DNA of 62,482 nucleotides, from the NCBI GenBank assembly GCA_903844135.1, contig CAIMSN010000007.1:1-62482 (forward strand). The letters are read 5' to 3'. The translations under genes were made by a program, and so were the position numbers. Positions 8,219 to 20,836 of this stretch are shown in pieces; position 1 is the stretch's first letter, and every line of letters begins with the position of its first letter. The notes beneath the pieces are model-generated. The model saw nothing but the letters and a program-made list of their open reading frames with translations. It ran no database searches and was not told the DNA's origin. This stretch comes from an uncultured Rhodospirillales bacterium (GTDB lineage: Bacteria; Pseudomonadota; Alphaproteobacteria; Acetobacterales; Acetobacteraceae).

Positions 8219-8275
8219 ATCGCCAGGAGTCATCAGCCCACGACGGGCGGTTCAAGGGGGAACCCCATCCCCTAT
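8219..8275 (-). ncRNA. Fluoride riboswitch (crcB motif)
   Basis: The minus-strand sequence begins ATAGGGGATGGGGTTC, contains TTGAACCGCCC and GGGCTGATG, and ends GACTCCTGGCG. This matches the crcB-motif aptamer: the 5' GGNGATG element, a pseudoknotted stem, and the 3' GATG-CTCCT element. It lies about 95 nt upstream of the crcB-USP start, so the cognate ligand is fluoride and the expected effect is increased crcB expression. Confidence 0.85.
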
Positions 8276-8280
8276 GCGGC

Positions 8281-8310
8281 CTCTATCGCATGACCGGAGC
8301 GTCGCTTCAA
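8281..8310 (-). promoter_or_regulatory. Putative sigma-70-type promoter for the fluoride riboswitch transcript
   Basis: On the minus strand TTGAAG (8310-8305) is followed after 18 nt by ATAGAG (8286-8281). Transcription would start near 8275, exactly at the 5' edge of the riboswitch. Confidence 0.5.
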
Positions 8311-8409
8311 CGACGGCTGGCCCGCCACACAAGAATGCGACCTTGGACCTGCTTCGCTACGAGCGGCCTCGCTTCCCTGGTTCGACCGGGCTCGCGCTGG
8401 ATTGCCAGC

Positions 8410-10212
8410 TCAGCGCGACAGCGCGCGGTCGAGATAGTGCGCGGCGCTGATCAGAGCCAGATGGGTGAAGGCCTGCGGGAAATTGCCGAGATGCTCGCCG
8501 GCCGGGCCGAGCTCCTCGGCGAACAAGCCGACATGATTGGCGTAGCCCAGCATCTTGTCGAACAGGAACCTGGCCTGGGCGAGATCGCCGGCGCGCGCCA
8601 GGCACTCGACATACCAGAACGAGCACATGGTGAAGCTGCCTTCGTCGCCATGCAGACCGTCATGGCCGGGGCCGCCATCGTCGTCGCTGGCGGTGTCGTA
8701 GCGATAGACCAGGCTGTCGATCGCCAGGATGCGGCCGACCGCGTCCAGCGTGGACCGGAAGCGCGGGTCGGTGGCGCTGATGAAACGCACCAGCGGCATC
8801 AGCAGGCAGGACGCGTCGAGCGTCGTGCCGCCTTTGTACTGGACGAAATAGCCGAGCTCCTGGTTCCAGAATTCCTCGTGGATCTCGGTGTAGATCGCGT
8901 CCCGGCAGCCCGCCCACAGCGCCTTCGGCGCCGGCAGGCCGCGCTTGCGCGACAGGCGGATGGCGCGGTCGAACGCCACCCAGCACATCAGCCGGGAATG
9001 CAGGAAATCCCTGCGTCCACCGCGAACTTCCCAGATTCCCTCATCCGGCTGCTGCCAGTTGTCAGCCAGCCAGTTCATGCTCTGCACCACCCCGGCCCAG
9101 CGCTCGTGGCTGACCTGTTCGCCGTGCGCGTCGCACAGATACAGCGCATCCATCAGCTCGCCATAGATGTCGAGCTGAAGCTGGCCGGCGGCGCCGTTGC
9201 CGATCCGGACCGGGCGGCTGTCGAGATAGCCGGACAGATGCGGCAGATCCTGCTCGTCGGGCGTGGCGCCGCCATCGACGGCATACATGATGCCGAGCGC
9301 GCCGCCGTCGGGAATGTCGCGGGCGCGGTCACCGAGCCAGCCGATGAAGGCGTTGGCCTCCTCGATATGGCCGAGCCGCAGGAACGCGTAGACCGTGAAG
9401 GCGGCGTCGCGCAGCCAGGTGTAGCGATAGTCCCAGTTGCGCGCGCCGCCGATCTGTTCCGGCAGGCCGAAGGTGGCGGCCGCGATCATCGAGCCGTGTT
9501 CGGCCGAGGTCAGCGCCTTGAGCGCCAGCGACGAGCGGGTGACGCTGTCGCGCCAGCGTCCACGATAGTGCGAGCGGGCCACCCAGTCGCGCCAGAAATC
9601 GCAGGTCAGCTTGAAATCCCGCGAGACCATGCTGTCGTCCGGCGAGGTCGGGCTCTGGTCGCCATCCTCGAGCACGAAGGCGGCGGTATGGTTCTCCTCG
9701 AGGTCGAAATCGCAGATCGCGGTGCCGTTCTCGATCGTGAGCGGCAGGGTCGAGGACAGGCGCAGGGCGGGGCCGCCGCCATCCGGGCGGAACAGCACGG
9801 CGTCGCCCTCGAAGGTGGCGCTGTGGGCCTGGCGCCCGTAATCGAACCTCGGCGCGCAGACCATGCGGAAACGGCAGGCGTGACGCACCGCCTTGACCCG
9901 CCGCACCAGCCTCTGGCAGTCGGCCACCTCGGCGACCGGCATGAAGTCGGACACCTCCGCCACACCCTCATGCGACAGGAAGCGGGTCAGCAGCACGTTG
10001 GTGTCGGGCACGTACATCTGGCGATGGCGCGCGCCGTTCAGCACCGGACGCAACGAGAACAGCCCGTCCGCGTCGGTCCCGAGCAGCGACGCGAACACGC
10101 TCGGACTGTCGAAACGCGGCCAGCACAGGAAATCGATGGTGCCGTCCAGCGCCACCAGGGCGGTGGTCCGCAGATCGCCGACGATGCCGTGATCCTCGAT
10201 CGGCTGGGCCAT
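8410..10212 (-). CDS. Glycoside hydrolase family 15 protein (glucoamylase/trehalase-like)
   Basis: A 600-residue cytoplasmic protein with the two-part layout of bacterial GH15 enzymes. The N-terminal beta-sandwich begins MAQPIEDHGIVGDLRTTALV and contains DGTIDFLCWPRFDSPSVFA; the C-terminal (alpha/alpha)6 barrel carries the hallmark RNWDYRYTWLRDAAFTVYAF. Family members hydrolyse alpha-glucosidic bonds in glucans or trehalose by inversion, using two glutamates. There is no signal peptide, so the substrate is intracellular. The start is supported by GGAG 8 nt upstream. No trehalose synthesis genes are adjacent. Confidence 0.9.
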   Translation of the reverse strand: MAQPIEDHGIVGDLRTTALVALDGTIDFLCWPRFDSPSVFASLLGTDADGLFSLRPVLNGARHRQMYVPDTNVLLTRFLSHEGVAEVSDFMPVAEVADCQRLVRRVKAVRHACRFRMVCAPRFDYGRQAHSATFEGDAVLFRPDGGGPALRLSSTLPLTIENGTAICDFDLEENHTAAFVLEDGDQSPTSPDDSMVSRDFKLTCDFWRDWVARSHYRGRWRDSVTRSSLALKALTSAEHGSMIAAATFGLPEQIGGARNWDYRYTWLRDAAFTVYAFLRLGHIEEANAFIGWLGDRARDIPDGGALGIMYAVDGGATPDEQDLPHLSGYLDSRPVRIGNGAAGQLQLDIYGELMDALYLCDAHGEQVSHERWAGVVQSMNWLADNWQQPDEGIWEVRGGRRDFLHSRLMCWVAFDRAIRLSRKRGLPAPKALWAGCRDAIYTEIHEEFWNQELGYFVQYKGGTTLDASCLLMPLVRFISATDPRFRSTLDAVGRILAIDSLVYRYDTASDDDGGPGHDGLHGDEGSFTMCSFWYVECLARAGDLAQARFLFDKMLGYANHVGLFAEELGPAGEHLGNFPQAFTHLALISAAHYLDRALSR

Positions 10213-10271
10213 GGAAACTCCGGTCTACGATCGGGCGGGAACGAGGCGAGGGCCGGGCGGTTGCGCCTGCC

Positions 10272-11195
10272 TCATGGCGGTGGCGCGGCGGTCTTGGGCC
10301 AGCGGCGATGCAGCCAGAGCCAGGAGGCCGGGTCCTCGCGTATCCAGCGCTCCAGCGTCCGGTTCATCGCGCGCAGGATCGCCAGCGTGTCGGCGGCGCG
10401 GTCGCCGGTGCGCACGACCGGCAGCGGCGGTTCGCAGACCATGCGGAAGCGGGCCGGGCCGAGCCGCACCACATGGACCGGCATCACCGGCGCCGCGAAT
10501 CGGAGCGCGAACTGCGCCAGCGCGGGGGCGGTCATCGCGTCGCGGCCGAAGAACGGCACCGCCACCCCGTCATTCATCTTCTGGTCGACCAGGAGCCCGA
10601 GCGAGCCGCCGCGTCCGAGATGGGCGAGCGCCAGGCGGGCACCCTGCGCACCCTTGGCGAACATCCGCACCCGGCCGGTCAGCGCGGCCTGGCGCATCGC
10701 CTGCAACTGCCCATCCACCACCCGGCTGGACGCGGCGCGATAGACGCCGCAGACGTCCAGCCCGAGCGCCGCGGCGATCGGCAGCACCATCTCCCAGTTG
10801 CCGAGATGGCCGGAAAAGAACAGCGCCTGGCCGCCCGTGGCCTGCAGCGAAGCCAGATGCTCCTCGCCCACCACCTCCCAGCCGGGTCCAGCGCCTGGGC
10901 CGGCAACGGTGCGGGCGAAGCGAGCCAGATGCGGCAGTTCGGCGACGGTGCGGCCGAGATTGTCCCAGACGCCGCGCAGCACGCGGCGACGCTGCCGGTC
11001 GTCCATGTCGGGGAAGGCCATGGCGAGGTTGGCCAGGCCGACGCGCGACACCGGCAAAAGCGGGCCGACCAGACGGGCGATCCAGCCGCCGGCATTCGAG
11101 CAGCGCACCGGGTCGAGGCGGCGGATGCCGGCGATCGCGCAACGGATCGCCAGCCCCGACAGCCGCTCGATCCAGCTCGGTCCGGGTCCCGCCAT
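10272..11195 (-). CDS. Lysophospholipid/lipid A acyltransferase (LpxL/HtrB family)
   Basis: A 307-residue inner-membrane-associated acyltransferase. The HX4E catalytic motif is in FFSGHLGNWEMVLP, and further family blocks include LGLLVDQKMNDGVAVPFFGR and PVMPVHVVRLGPARFRM. Known role: adding a secondary acyl chain to Kdo2-lipid IVA or a related lipid at the cytoplasmic face. It lies 59 nt upstream of the GH15 gene on the same strand. The start at 11195 lacks a clear ribosome binding site, so the exact N-terminus is uncertain. Confidence 0.88.
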   Translation of the reverse strand: MAGPGPSWIERLSGLAIRCAIAGIRRLDPVRCSNAGGWIARLVGPLLPVSRVGLANLAMAFPDMDDRQRRRVLRGVWDNLGRTVAELPHLARFARTVAGPGAGPGWEVVGEEHLASLQATGGQALFFSGHLGNWEMVLPIAAALGLDVCGVYRAASSRVVDGQLQAMRQAALTGRVRMFAKGAQGARLALAHLGRGGSLGLLVDQKMNDGVAVPFFGRDAMTAPALAQFALRFAAPVMPVHVVRLGPARFRMVCEPPLPVVRTGDRAADTLAILRAMNRTLERWIREDPASWLWLHRRWPKTAAPPP

Positions 11196-11273
11196 GCGGC
11201 CTGTATGGGCCAGCTTCCCGCCGGCCGGAAGCGCGAAAACGCCAGGTGATCGCCAGGGCGGGCGGCATTCGCG

Positions 11274-11302
11274 TTGACACCGGCATGGCCGGGCTGCGAT
11301 CC
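11274..11302 (+). promoter_or_regulatory. Putative promoter of the glycine-riboswitch operon
   Basis: A perfect -35 TTGACA (11274-11279) is followed after 17 nt by a weak -10 (CGATCC, 11297-11302). The predicted start near 11309 coincides with the 5' end of the riboswitch. Confidence 0.5.
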
Positions 11303-11310
11303 TGGGGACG

Positions 11311-11490
11311 TCGATGTGGGAGAGATCGGACGGGGAGACATCCCGACCGGCGCCGAAGGAGCAACCGCCCCGGAAACTCTCAGGCAGAAGGACCGCCTCG
11401 ACTCGAGCTTCTGGAAAGAGGCGCCACCCAACGGGCCGGCGTCCGCCGACGGGATAACGATCTCAGGCAAACCGACAGAAGGGGCGCGAC
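11311..11490 (+). ncRNA. Tandem glycine riboswitch (two aptamers)
   Basis: Aptamer I runs from GGGAGAG (11318) through GCGCCGAAGGAGCAA and AAACTCTCAGGCA to GGACCGC (about 11397). Aptamer II runs from CTGGAAAGA (11411) through GCCGACGGGATAA and CTCAGGCAAACCGACAGA to about 11485. Both carry the conserved CTCAGGCA-purine-GGAC-type core of the gcvT motif. The element precedes a serine dehydratase-glyA-gcvT-gcvP operon. Glycine binding is expected to switch the operon on. A small hairpin (CGGAC-GTCCG, about 11501-11515) lies between aptamer II and the sdaA ribosome binding site and may be part of the expression platform. Confidence 0.92.
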
Positions 11491-11536
11491 ACGGACCGTT
11501 CGTCCGGCCCTTGGGTTCACCGGGGAGTCACGCGCC

Positions 11537-12979
<1,443 letters not shown>

Positions 12980-12993
12980 GGGGACACAGAACC

Positions 12994-14292
12994 ATGTCGG
13001 ATTTCTTCAACCGCGCGCTCTCCGACGATCCGCTGATCGCGGATGCGCTGTCCGCCGAGTTCGTCCGCCAGGACGAGGGAATCGAGCTGATCGCCAGCGA
13101 GAACATCGTCTCCCCGGCGGTGCTGGCGGCGCAGGGCTCGGTGCTGACCAACAAATATGCCGAGGGCTATCCGGGACGGCGCTATTATGGCGGCTGCGCG
13201 CAGATGGACGTGGTGGAGAGCGCCGCCATCGCGCGCGCCACCAGGCTGTTCGGCTGCGCCTACGCCAACGTGCAGCCGCATTCCGGCGCGCAGGCCAATG
13301 GGGCGGTGATGCTGGCGCTGCTCAAGCCCGGCGAGACCTTCCTCGGCATGGCGATCGATGCCGGCGGCCACCTGACACACGGCGCCAAGCCGACGGTGTC
13401 CGGCAAGTGGTTCAACGCGGTGCAGTACGGCGTGCGCCGGCAGGACGGCCAGCTCGACTACGACCAGGTCGAAGCCCTGGCGCACGAACACAAGCCGAAG
13501 CTGATCATCGCCGGCGGCTCGGCGATCCCGCGCCAGATCGACTTCGCCCGCTTCCGCGCCATCGCCGATGCGGTCGGCGCGCTGCTGTGGGTCGACATGG
13601 CGCATTTCGCCGGGCTGGTGGCGGGCGGCGCGCATCCGAGCCCGTTCCCGCACGCCCATGTGGCGACCACCACCACGCACAAGACGCTGCGCGGGCCGCG
13701 CGGCGGCATGATCCTGACCGACGACGAGGCGCTGGCGAAGAAATTCAATTCCGCCGTGTTCCCGGGTCAGCAGGGCGGCCCGCTGATGCATGTGATCGCC
13801 GCCAAGGCGGTGGCGTTCGGCGAGGCGCTGCGTCCGGACTTCCGGGCCTATGCCGCCCAGGTGGTGGCGAACGCGAAGGCGCTCGGCGAGCAACTGGTGG
13901 CGCGCGGACACGAACTCGTCACCGGCGGCACCGACACGCATCTGGTTCTGGTCGATCTGCGCCGCGCCGGCGTCACCGGCAAGGCGGCGGAAGCCTCGCT
14001 GGAGCGCGCCGGGCTGACCTGCAACAAGAACGGCATCCCCTACGACCCGCTGCCGCCGGCGCAGACCAGCGGCATCAGGCTCGGCTCGCCGGCGGGCACC
14101 ACGCGCGGCTTCCGCGAGGCGGAATTCCGCCAGGTGGCGAACCTGATCGCCGACGTGCTGGAGGGTCTGCGGCAGAACCCGGAGGACAATGCGGCCGCCG
14201 AGAACGCGGCGCACGAGTCGGTCCGGGCGCTGTGCGCGCGCTTCCCGCTCTACGCCGCGGGTCTGCCGGCCACCGCGTCGAAGGCGGCCTGA
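12994..14292 (+). CDS. glyA: Serine hydroxymethyltransferase
   Basis: A 432-residue PLP enzyme interconverting glycine plus methylene-THF with serine. [31 protein letters not shown] and the PLP lysine in [14 protein letters not shown] are all present, and the length is normal. It starts 15 nt after sdaA with an AGGGGA-type binding site, and its stop overlaps the gcvT start (TGATG at 14290-14294). In this operon it should run towards serine, using the methylene-THF released by the glycine cleavage system. Confidence 0.97.
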   Translation: MSDFFNRALSDDPLIADALSAEFVRQDEGIELIASENIVSPAVLAAQGSVLTNKYAEGYPGRRYYGGCAQMDVVESAAIARATRLFGCAYANVQPHSGAQANGAVMLALLKPGETFLGMAIDAGGHLTHGAKPTVSGKWFNAVQYGVRRQDGQLDYDQVEALAHEHKPKLIIAGGSAIPRQIDFARFRAIADAVGALLWVDMAHFAGLVAGGAHPSPFPHAHVATTTTHKTLRGPRGGMILTDDEALAKKFNSAVFPGQQGGPLMHVIAAKAVAFGEALRPDFRAYAAQVVANAKALGEQLVARGHELVTGGTDTHLVLVDLRRAGVTGKAAEASLERAGLTCNKNGIPYDPLPPAQTSGIRLGSPAGTTRGFREAEFRQVANLIADVLEGLRQNPEDNAAAENAAHESVRALCARFPLYAAGLPATASKAA

Positions 14293-15446
14293 TGGACGAT
14301 GTCGCGGTCCTGAACCAGGAGCCGGCGGCGCGGACCGTGCTGCACGGGCTGCATCTGGAGCTGGGCGCCAGGATGGTGCCGTTCGCCGGCTACGAGATGC
14401 CGCTGCAGTATCCGGCCGGGATCATGGCCGAGCATCTGCACGTGCGCGCCGCCTGCGGCCTGTTCGACGTGTCGCATATGGGCCAGATCAGGCTGCGTGC
14501 GGCCTCCGGCACGCTGCGCGATGCCGCGCTGGCGCTTGAACGGCTGGTGCCGGCCGACATCGCCGGCCTCGCGCCGGGGCGGCAGCGCTATGCCGTGTTC
14601 ACCACCGAGACCGGCGGCATCAGCGACGACCTGATGGTCGCCGCAGAACCGGACGCGCTGTTCCTGGTGGTCAATGCCGGATGCAAGCTGGCCGACCTGG
14701 CGCATCTGCAGGCGCATCTCGGCGGGACGTGCGAGATCGCGCTGCTGGCCGATCGCGCTTTGATCGCGCTGCAGGGACCGGGCGCGGAGGCGGCGCTGGC
14801 GTCGCTGGCGCCGGAGGTCGCTGCGATGAAATTCATGGATTTCCGCCGCCTGTCGATCGACGGCCACGACTGCACGGTGTCGCGCTCCGGCTATACCGGC
14901 GAGGACGGCTACGAGATCGGCATGCCGGGCGACGCGGCGGAGCCGATCGTCCGGCGCCTGCTGGCGATCCAGGGCGTGCTGCCGATCGGGCTCGGCGCGC
15001 GCGACAGCCTGCGTCTCGAGGCCGGGTTGTGCCTGTACGGATCGGATCTGGACACAGGCACCAGCCCGGTCGATGCGGCGCTGGAATGGTCGATCCAGAA
15101 GAGCCGGCGCACCGGCGGGGCGCGCGCAGGCGGCTTCGTCGGCGCGGAGATCGTGCTGAAGCAGTTCGAACAGGGTGCCGTGCGGCGACGGGTCGGGCTG
15201 CTGCCGGATGGCAGGGCGCCGCTCAGGGCCGGCGCGACGCTGTTCCTGGCCGAGGATCCGAGCCGGCCAGTCGGCCACGTCACCTCCGGCGCGTTCGGGC
15301 CCACCCTCAAGGCGCCGGTCGCGATGGGCTACGTCGCCACCGGCTGCGCCGAGCCCGGCACCGCGCTGCTCGCCGAGCTGCGCGGCAGGATGGTGCCGGT
15401 CACGGTCGGCGCGATGCCCTTCGTCCCCTCCACCTACAAGCGGTAG
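14292..15446 (+). CDS. gcvT: Glycine cleavage system T protein (aminomethyltransferase)
   Basis: A 384-residue aminomethyltransferase. MVPFAGYEMPLQYPAG, GLFDVSHMGQI, the RSGYTGEDGYEI folate-site block and LGARDSLRLEAGLCLYG are diagnostic. It releases ammonia and transfers the methylene group from the H-protein aminomethyl-lipoyl arm to THF. Unusually, the next gene is gcvP rather than gcvH, with only 12 nt in between. Confidence 0.95.
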   Translation: MDDVAVLNQEPAARTVLHGLHLELGARMVPFAGYEMPLQYPAGIMAEHLHVRAACGLFDVSHMGQIRLRAASGTLRDAALALERLVPADIAGLAPGRQRYAVFTTETGGISDDLMVAAEPDALFLVVNAGCKLADLAHLQAHLGGTCEIALLADRALIALQGPGAEAALASLAPEVAAMKFMDFRRLSIDGHDCTVSRSGYTGEDGYEIGMPGDAAEPIVRRLLAIQGVLPIGLGARDSLRLEAGLCLYGSDLDTGTSPVDAALEWSIQKSRRTGGARAGGFVGAEIVLKQFEQGAVRRRVGLLPDGRAPLRAGATLFLAEDPSRPVGHVTSGAFGPTLKAPVAMGYVATGCAEPGTALLAELRGRMVPVTVGAMPFVPSTYKR

Positions 15447-15458
15447 ACGGTTTTGCTC

Positions 15459-18335
<2,877 letters not shown>

Positions 18336-18345
18336 CGCGCGTTCG

Positions 18346-18732
18346 TCAGCCGGAGCAGGTCACCATCGGAACGTCATAGAGTAGCGCGTGGCGATCGTCC
18401 GACACGAAGGTCGCCCGCTCGACGAGGGCCTGGGCGACGAGCAGGTGATCGAACGGATCCCTGTGATGCACCGGCAGGCTGCCAAGTCGCAGCAGGTGCG
18501 GGGGATCGATCGGCAGCAGCCCGAATCCCTGGACGGCGATCTCGCGGAGGATCGCCGGCATGTCCGCCGCCAGCTTGCCGATCCGGCACTTGACCTGGAT
18601 CTCCCACAGCGACACCACCGACACGACGATGTCGTTGGCCGGATCGGCAAGCAGGTCACGCGCTTGTGCGCCGAGGCGGGCATCGTCGGACAGCCACCAG
18701 AGCAAGGCGTGGGTGTCGAGCAGCAGCTTCAC
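18346..18732 (-). CDS. vapC: VapC-type PIN-domain toxin
   Basis: A 128-residue PIN-domain ribonuclease. The acidic active-site residues are in place: D6 in LLLDTHALLWW, E44 in SLWEIQVK, D95 in DPFDHLLVAQA, and D112/D113 in FVSDDRH. It starts with GTG at 18732, whose bases overlap the TGA of the antitoxin gene (GTGA), giving tight coupling in the usual antitoxin-first order. VapC toxins cleave specific RNAs, often initiator or other tRNAs; the target is unknown here. Confidence 0.92.
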   Translation of the reverse strand: MKLLLDTHALLWWLSDDARLGAQARDLLADPANDIVVSVVSLWEIQVKCRIGKLAADMPAILREIAVQGFGLLPIDPPHLLRLGSLPVHHRDPFDHLLVAQALVERATFVSDDRHALLYDVPMVTCSG

Positions 18733-18995
18733 GCCCCCTCGATCGCCGCCAGCTCCTCGGGCGACAAGGCGTCGAAGTCGGGCGCCATCCGGATCTTGCC
18801 ACGCAGCGCCCCTGCCTGGCGACGCGCGGGCGCCGCCTGCGGCGGTGGCTGGATGAGGGCGATCACGTGGTCGCGCGAGGTGACCGCGAACGAGGCGCCC
18901 TGACGGACCTGCCGCATGAAGCCCGAGAAGTTGCCGCGAAATTCCCGCACGCCGACCCGCGTCGCGGTGGGAAGGGTTTCCGCCTGCTCGGCCAT
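18729..18995 (-). CDS. Phd/YefM-family antitoxin
   Basis: An 88-residue antitoxin. The N-terminal Phd/YefM DNA-binding fold is recognisable in VGVREFRGNFSGFMRQVRQG and FAVTSRDHVIALI; the C-terminal part (after about residue 50) is the toxin-neutralising tail ending PEELAAIEGA. The start at 18995 has GAGGG 8 nt upstream. An alternative start at 19034 would place coding sequence across the operator palindrome and is less likely. It probably represses its own promoter through the palindrome at 19010-19038. Confidence 0.88.
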   Translation of the reverse strand: MAEQAETLPTATRVGVREFRGNFSGFMRQVRQGASFAVTSRDHVIALIQPPPQAAPARRQAGALRGKIRMAPDFDALSPEELAAIEGA

Positions 18996-19009
18996 GAGAG
19001 GAGCCCTCA

Positions 19010-19038
19010 AAATGTGTACACGGAATGTGCACACATTT
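19010..19038 (-). promoter_or_regulatory. Palindromic operator of the toxin-antitoxin operon
   Basis: An inverted repeat with 12-nt arms: AAATGTGTACAC (19010-19021), a 5-nt spacer, then GTGCACACATTT (19027-19038), with one mismatch. It lies 15 nt upstream of the antitoxin start, where Phd/YefM proteins normally bind to autoregulate. Confidence 0.7.
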
Positions 19039-19136
19039 GGCTGCTGGACGTCAACGAATTTGTGCTGGGCCGGCCCCCGCCGACGATCGACTGGGTTCCA
19101 TACGGCAGGATCGAGACCCAGCCTGCCGCGGCCGGA

Positions 19137-19490
19137 TCAGGATCGCACCCGCTTCGGCGGCGGCTTCGGCTTCGGCTTCGGTTCCGCCATGCGGTGCGCG
19201 GCCTGCAGCGCGGACGCAAGGGTCGCCTCGTCGACGCTGTCCAGGGCGCAGCGCGTCGCGCCGCCGCGGCCCCAGCCGCCGGGAACCGGCGCGAACGCGT
19301 CCGGCGCCTGCTCGCAATAGAAATCGCGCAGCTCCGGATCGAACATGAGGTTCAGGTCGCGCGCGGCTTCATCCAGGGTGGCGAAGATCTTGCGTGGGGT
19401 GCGGAACGCCAGCCGGTGGAAATGTGGCGCCTCGGTCGCATCCGCCAGGGAAAGGGCCAGTTCCCTGGCACGCACCGGATCAACCGCCAT
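19137..19490 (-). CDS. MmcQ/YjbR family protein
   Basis: A 117-residue protein of the YjbR fold (double wing-like DNA-binding family of unknown cellular role). RARELALSLADATEAPHFHR, FRTPRKIFATLDE and the C-terminal ALQAAHRMAE are family-like. It ends in a Lys/Pro tail (EPKPKPKPPPKR) encoded by a 6-bp AAGCCG repeat. The ATG at 19490 is used because the open frame further upstream reads as non-coding. Confidence 0.82.
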   Translation of the reverse strand: MAVDPVRARELALSLADATEAPHFHRLAFRTPRKIFATLDEAARDLNLMFDPELRDFYCEQAPDAFAPVPGGWGRGGATRCALDSVDEATLASALQAAHRMAEPKPKPKPPPKRVRS

Positions 19491-19646
19491 GGCCGCCTCC
19501 TGATCGCCCGGAACGATTCTGCCCCGCCCGCCATCGCACGGCAACGCGCCCTGGTCTGTCGCGGAGACGAGAAAATACCGCCCCGCCGCCGCCGCCCAAT
19601 GCGACCGCAAGGCCGCGTTTACACACCGTCTCCGGATCGGACCGGG

Positions 19647-19808
19647 AGACCGTTCGGAAACGTGTCCTGGCGAGTCAGAGGCGGCGCGCAGCGACGCCGG
19701 CCGCGGGTGAAACGCGAGCACCGGAGCGGAGCGGCCTGGATGGCCGCGAGCACCGGAGCACAGCGGTTCGCCCGCGGATGACCGCCAGGGCGCGTTTCCG
19801 AGCGGTCT
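19647..19808. mobile_element. Nested inverted-repeat element abutting a sulfotransferase gene (MITE-like candidate)
   Basis: Two 26-bp arms (19647-19672 and 19783-19808) are inverted copies with three mismatches, beginning AGACCG and ending CCTGGCG. Inside them sits a second pair of inverted arms (CCGCGGGTGAA at 19701-19711 and TTCGCCCGCGG at 19767-19777), and inside those a 21-bp direct repeat starting GCGAGCACCGGAGC (19714 and 19746). There is no ORF. The right end touches the sulfotransferase stop codon (19811-19809). No transposase or clear target-site duplication is seen, so it could instead be a structured transcript. Confidence 0.45.
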
Positions 19809-20684
19809 CTAGGGGTGCCAGTCGAAGTGGGGGTAGCTCCAGCCCAAGGCCTCCAGAACAAAGGCGTTCATCTCCGGCGTCAGGGTGGAGGGCCAGTCGC
19901 CGGCCACCCCCTTGCGATGGAACGCGCCGTCCAGCGCCACGCCGGCCGGGCGGCCGCCGGTCAGGCGGGCGAAATCCGCCGCTGCGAGGCAGTCCGCGAC
20001 CAGCGGTGCGCCGTCGGCGACGCCGAGGAAGCGGAACAGATCGGCCAGCACCGGCGCGGGCGTGGCGATCAGCGACTCGTAGGTGACCAGGCGGTAGCGG
20101 TCGGCGAACCTCTCCCGATAGGCCAGCATGGTCCGCATCCATTCGTTCGCCATCGGCAGGACCCGACGCACGAAGGCCAGCTTGTCGGCCTCTGTGGCGC
20201 CCGGACGATTCTGGAACCGGTGCCAGTTCGAGGTGATGACGTCGCGCGGGTCGCGGGCGATGGCGATCAGTTTCGCGTCCGGAAACAGCGATTGCAGTTG
20301 CGGGAAGAAGAACAGGTTGCCCGGCGTCTTCTCGCCGACCGCGGACGGGGCGCCGCCCTGGATCTGCTGGCGGAACGACTGCAGGATCGCGGTTCCGAGC
20401 AGGTATTGCGTGTCGTCGGCGTCCGGCAGCGGATAGCCGCCGGTATGGGCGAAGATCGCGCTGTTGCGATCGTGCAGCGCCTGGTGGCGTTGCCGCATCG
20501 CCTTGTCGAGCGGCACCGCCAGATGGTCGCGGAACTGCGCCTCGCCCCGGCACGAGATGTCGGGATGCGCATCCAGCAGGAGCTGCAGCCAGGTGGTGCC
20601 GGAGCGCGGCTGGCCGTCGACGAAGAAGAGCTGGCGGCGGGCGAGGTCGGCCAGCGCGGCATGGCGTTCGATCCAGCTCTGCAT
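19809..20684 (-). CDS. PAPS-dependent sulfotransferase family protein
   Basis: A 291-residue cytosolic sulfotransferase. The 5'-phosphosulfate loop is FFVDGQPRSGTTWLQLLL (about residues 20-37), and the 3'-phosphate binding region is around IAIARDPRDVITSNWHRF. Such proteins transfer sulfate from PAPS to a carbohydrate, lipid or small molecule. No substrate genes are adjacent. Its stop codon directly adjoins the inverted-repeat element at 19647-19808. Confidence 0.87.
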   Translation of the reverse strand: MQSWIERHAALADLARRQLFFVDGQPRSGTTWLQLLLDAHPDISCRGEAQFRDHLAVPLDKAMRQRHQALHDRNSAIFAHTGGYPLPDADDTQYLLGTAILQSFRQQIQGGAPSAVGEKTPGNLFFFPQLQSLFPDAKLIAIARDPRDVITSNWHRFQNRPGATEADKLAFVRRVLPMANEWMRTMLAYRERFADRYRLVTYESLIATPAPVLADLFRFLGVADGAPLVADCLAAADFARLTGGRPAGVALDGAFHRKGVAGDWPSTLTPEMNAFVLEALGWSYPHFDWHP

Positions 20685-20761
20685 CCGCCTGCCTCCCGTC
20701 AGGAGGCCGGCATAGCCCGCGGCCGGCGGCTTGCAAACGGCCGGTTCTGCCGGCGAACCCG

Positions 20762-20790
20762 TTGACGTGCCCGGGCCCTGGCGCTAGAAG
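20762..20790 (+). promoter_or_regulatory. Putative promoter of the oprB-propeller-efeB operon
   Basis: TTGACG (20762-20767), a 17-nt spacer, and TAGAAG (20785-20790). The predicted transcription start near 20797 falls at the edge of the Fur-like palindrome that follows. Confidence 0.5.
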
Positions 20791-20798
20791 CCGGGTAA

Positions 20799-20816
20799 TT
20801 GCAAATGATTTGCATT
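20799..20816 (+). promoter_or_regulatory. Fur-like operator palindrome
   Basis: TTGCAAATGATTTGCATT contains the perfect palindrome TGCAAAT-G-ATTTGCA and is the only AT-rich stretch in the region. It resembles alphaproteobacterial Fur-type operators and overlaps the predicted transcription start, a placement suited to repression. The third gene of the operon is an iron-related EfeB peroxidase, which supports iron control. Confidence 0.65.
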
Positions 20817-20836
20817 AACGGACGTTGGAGACCCGC

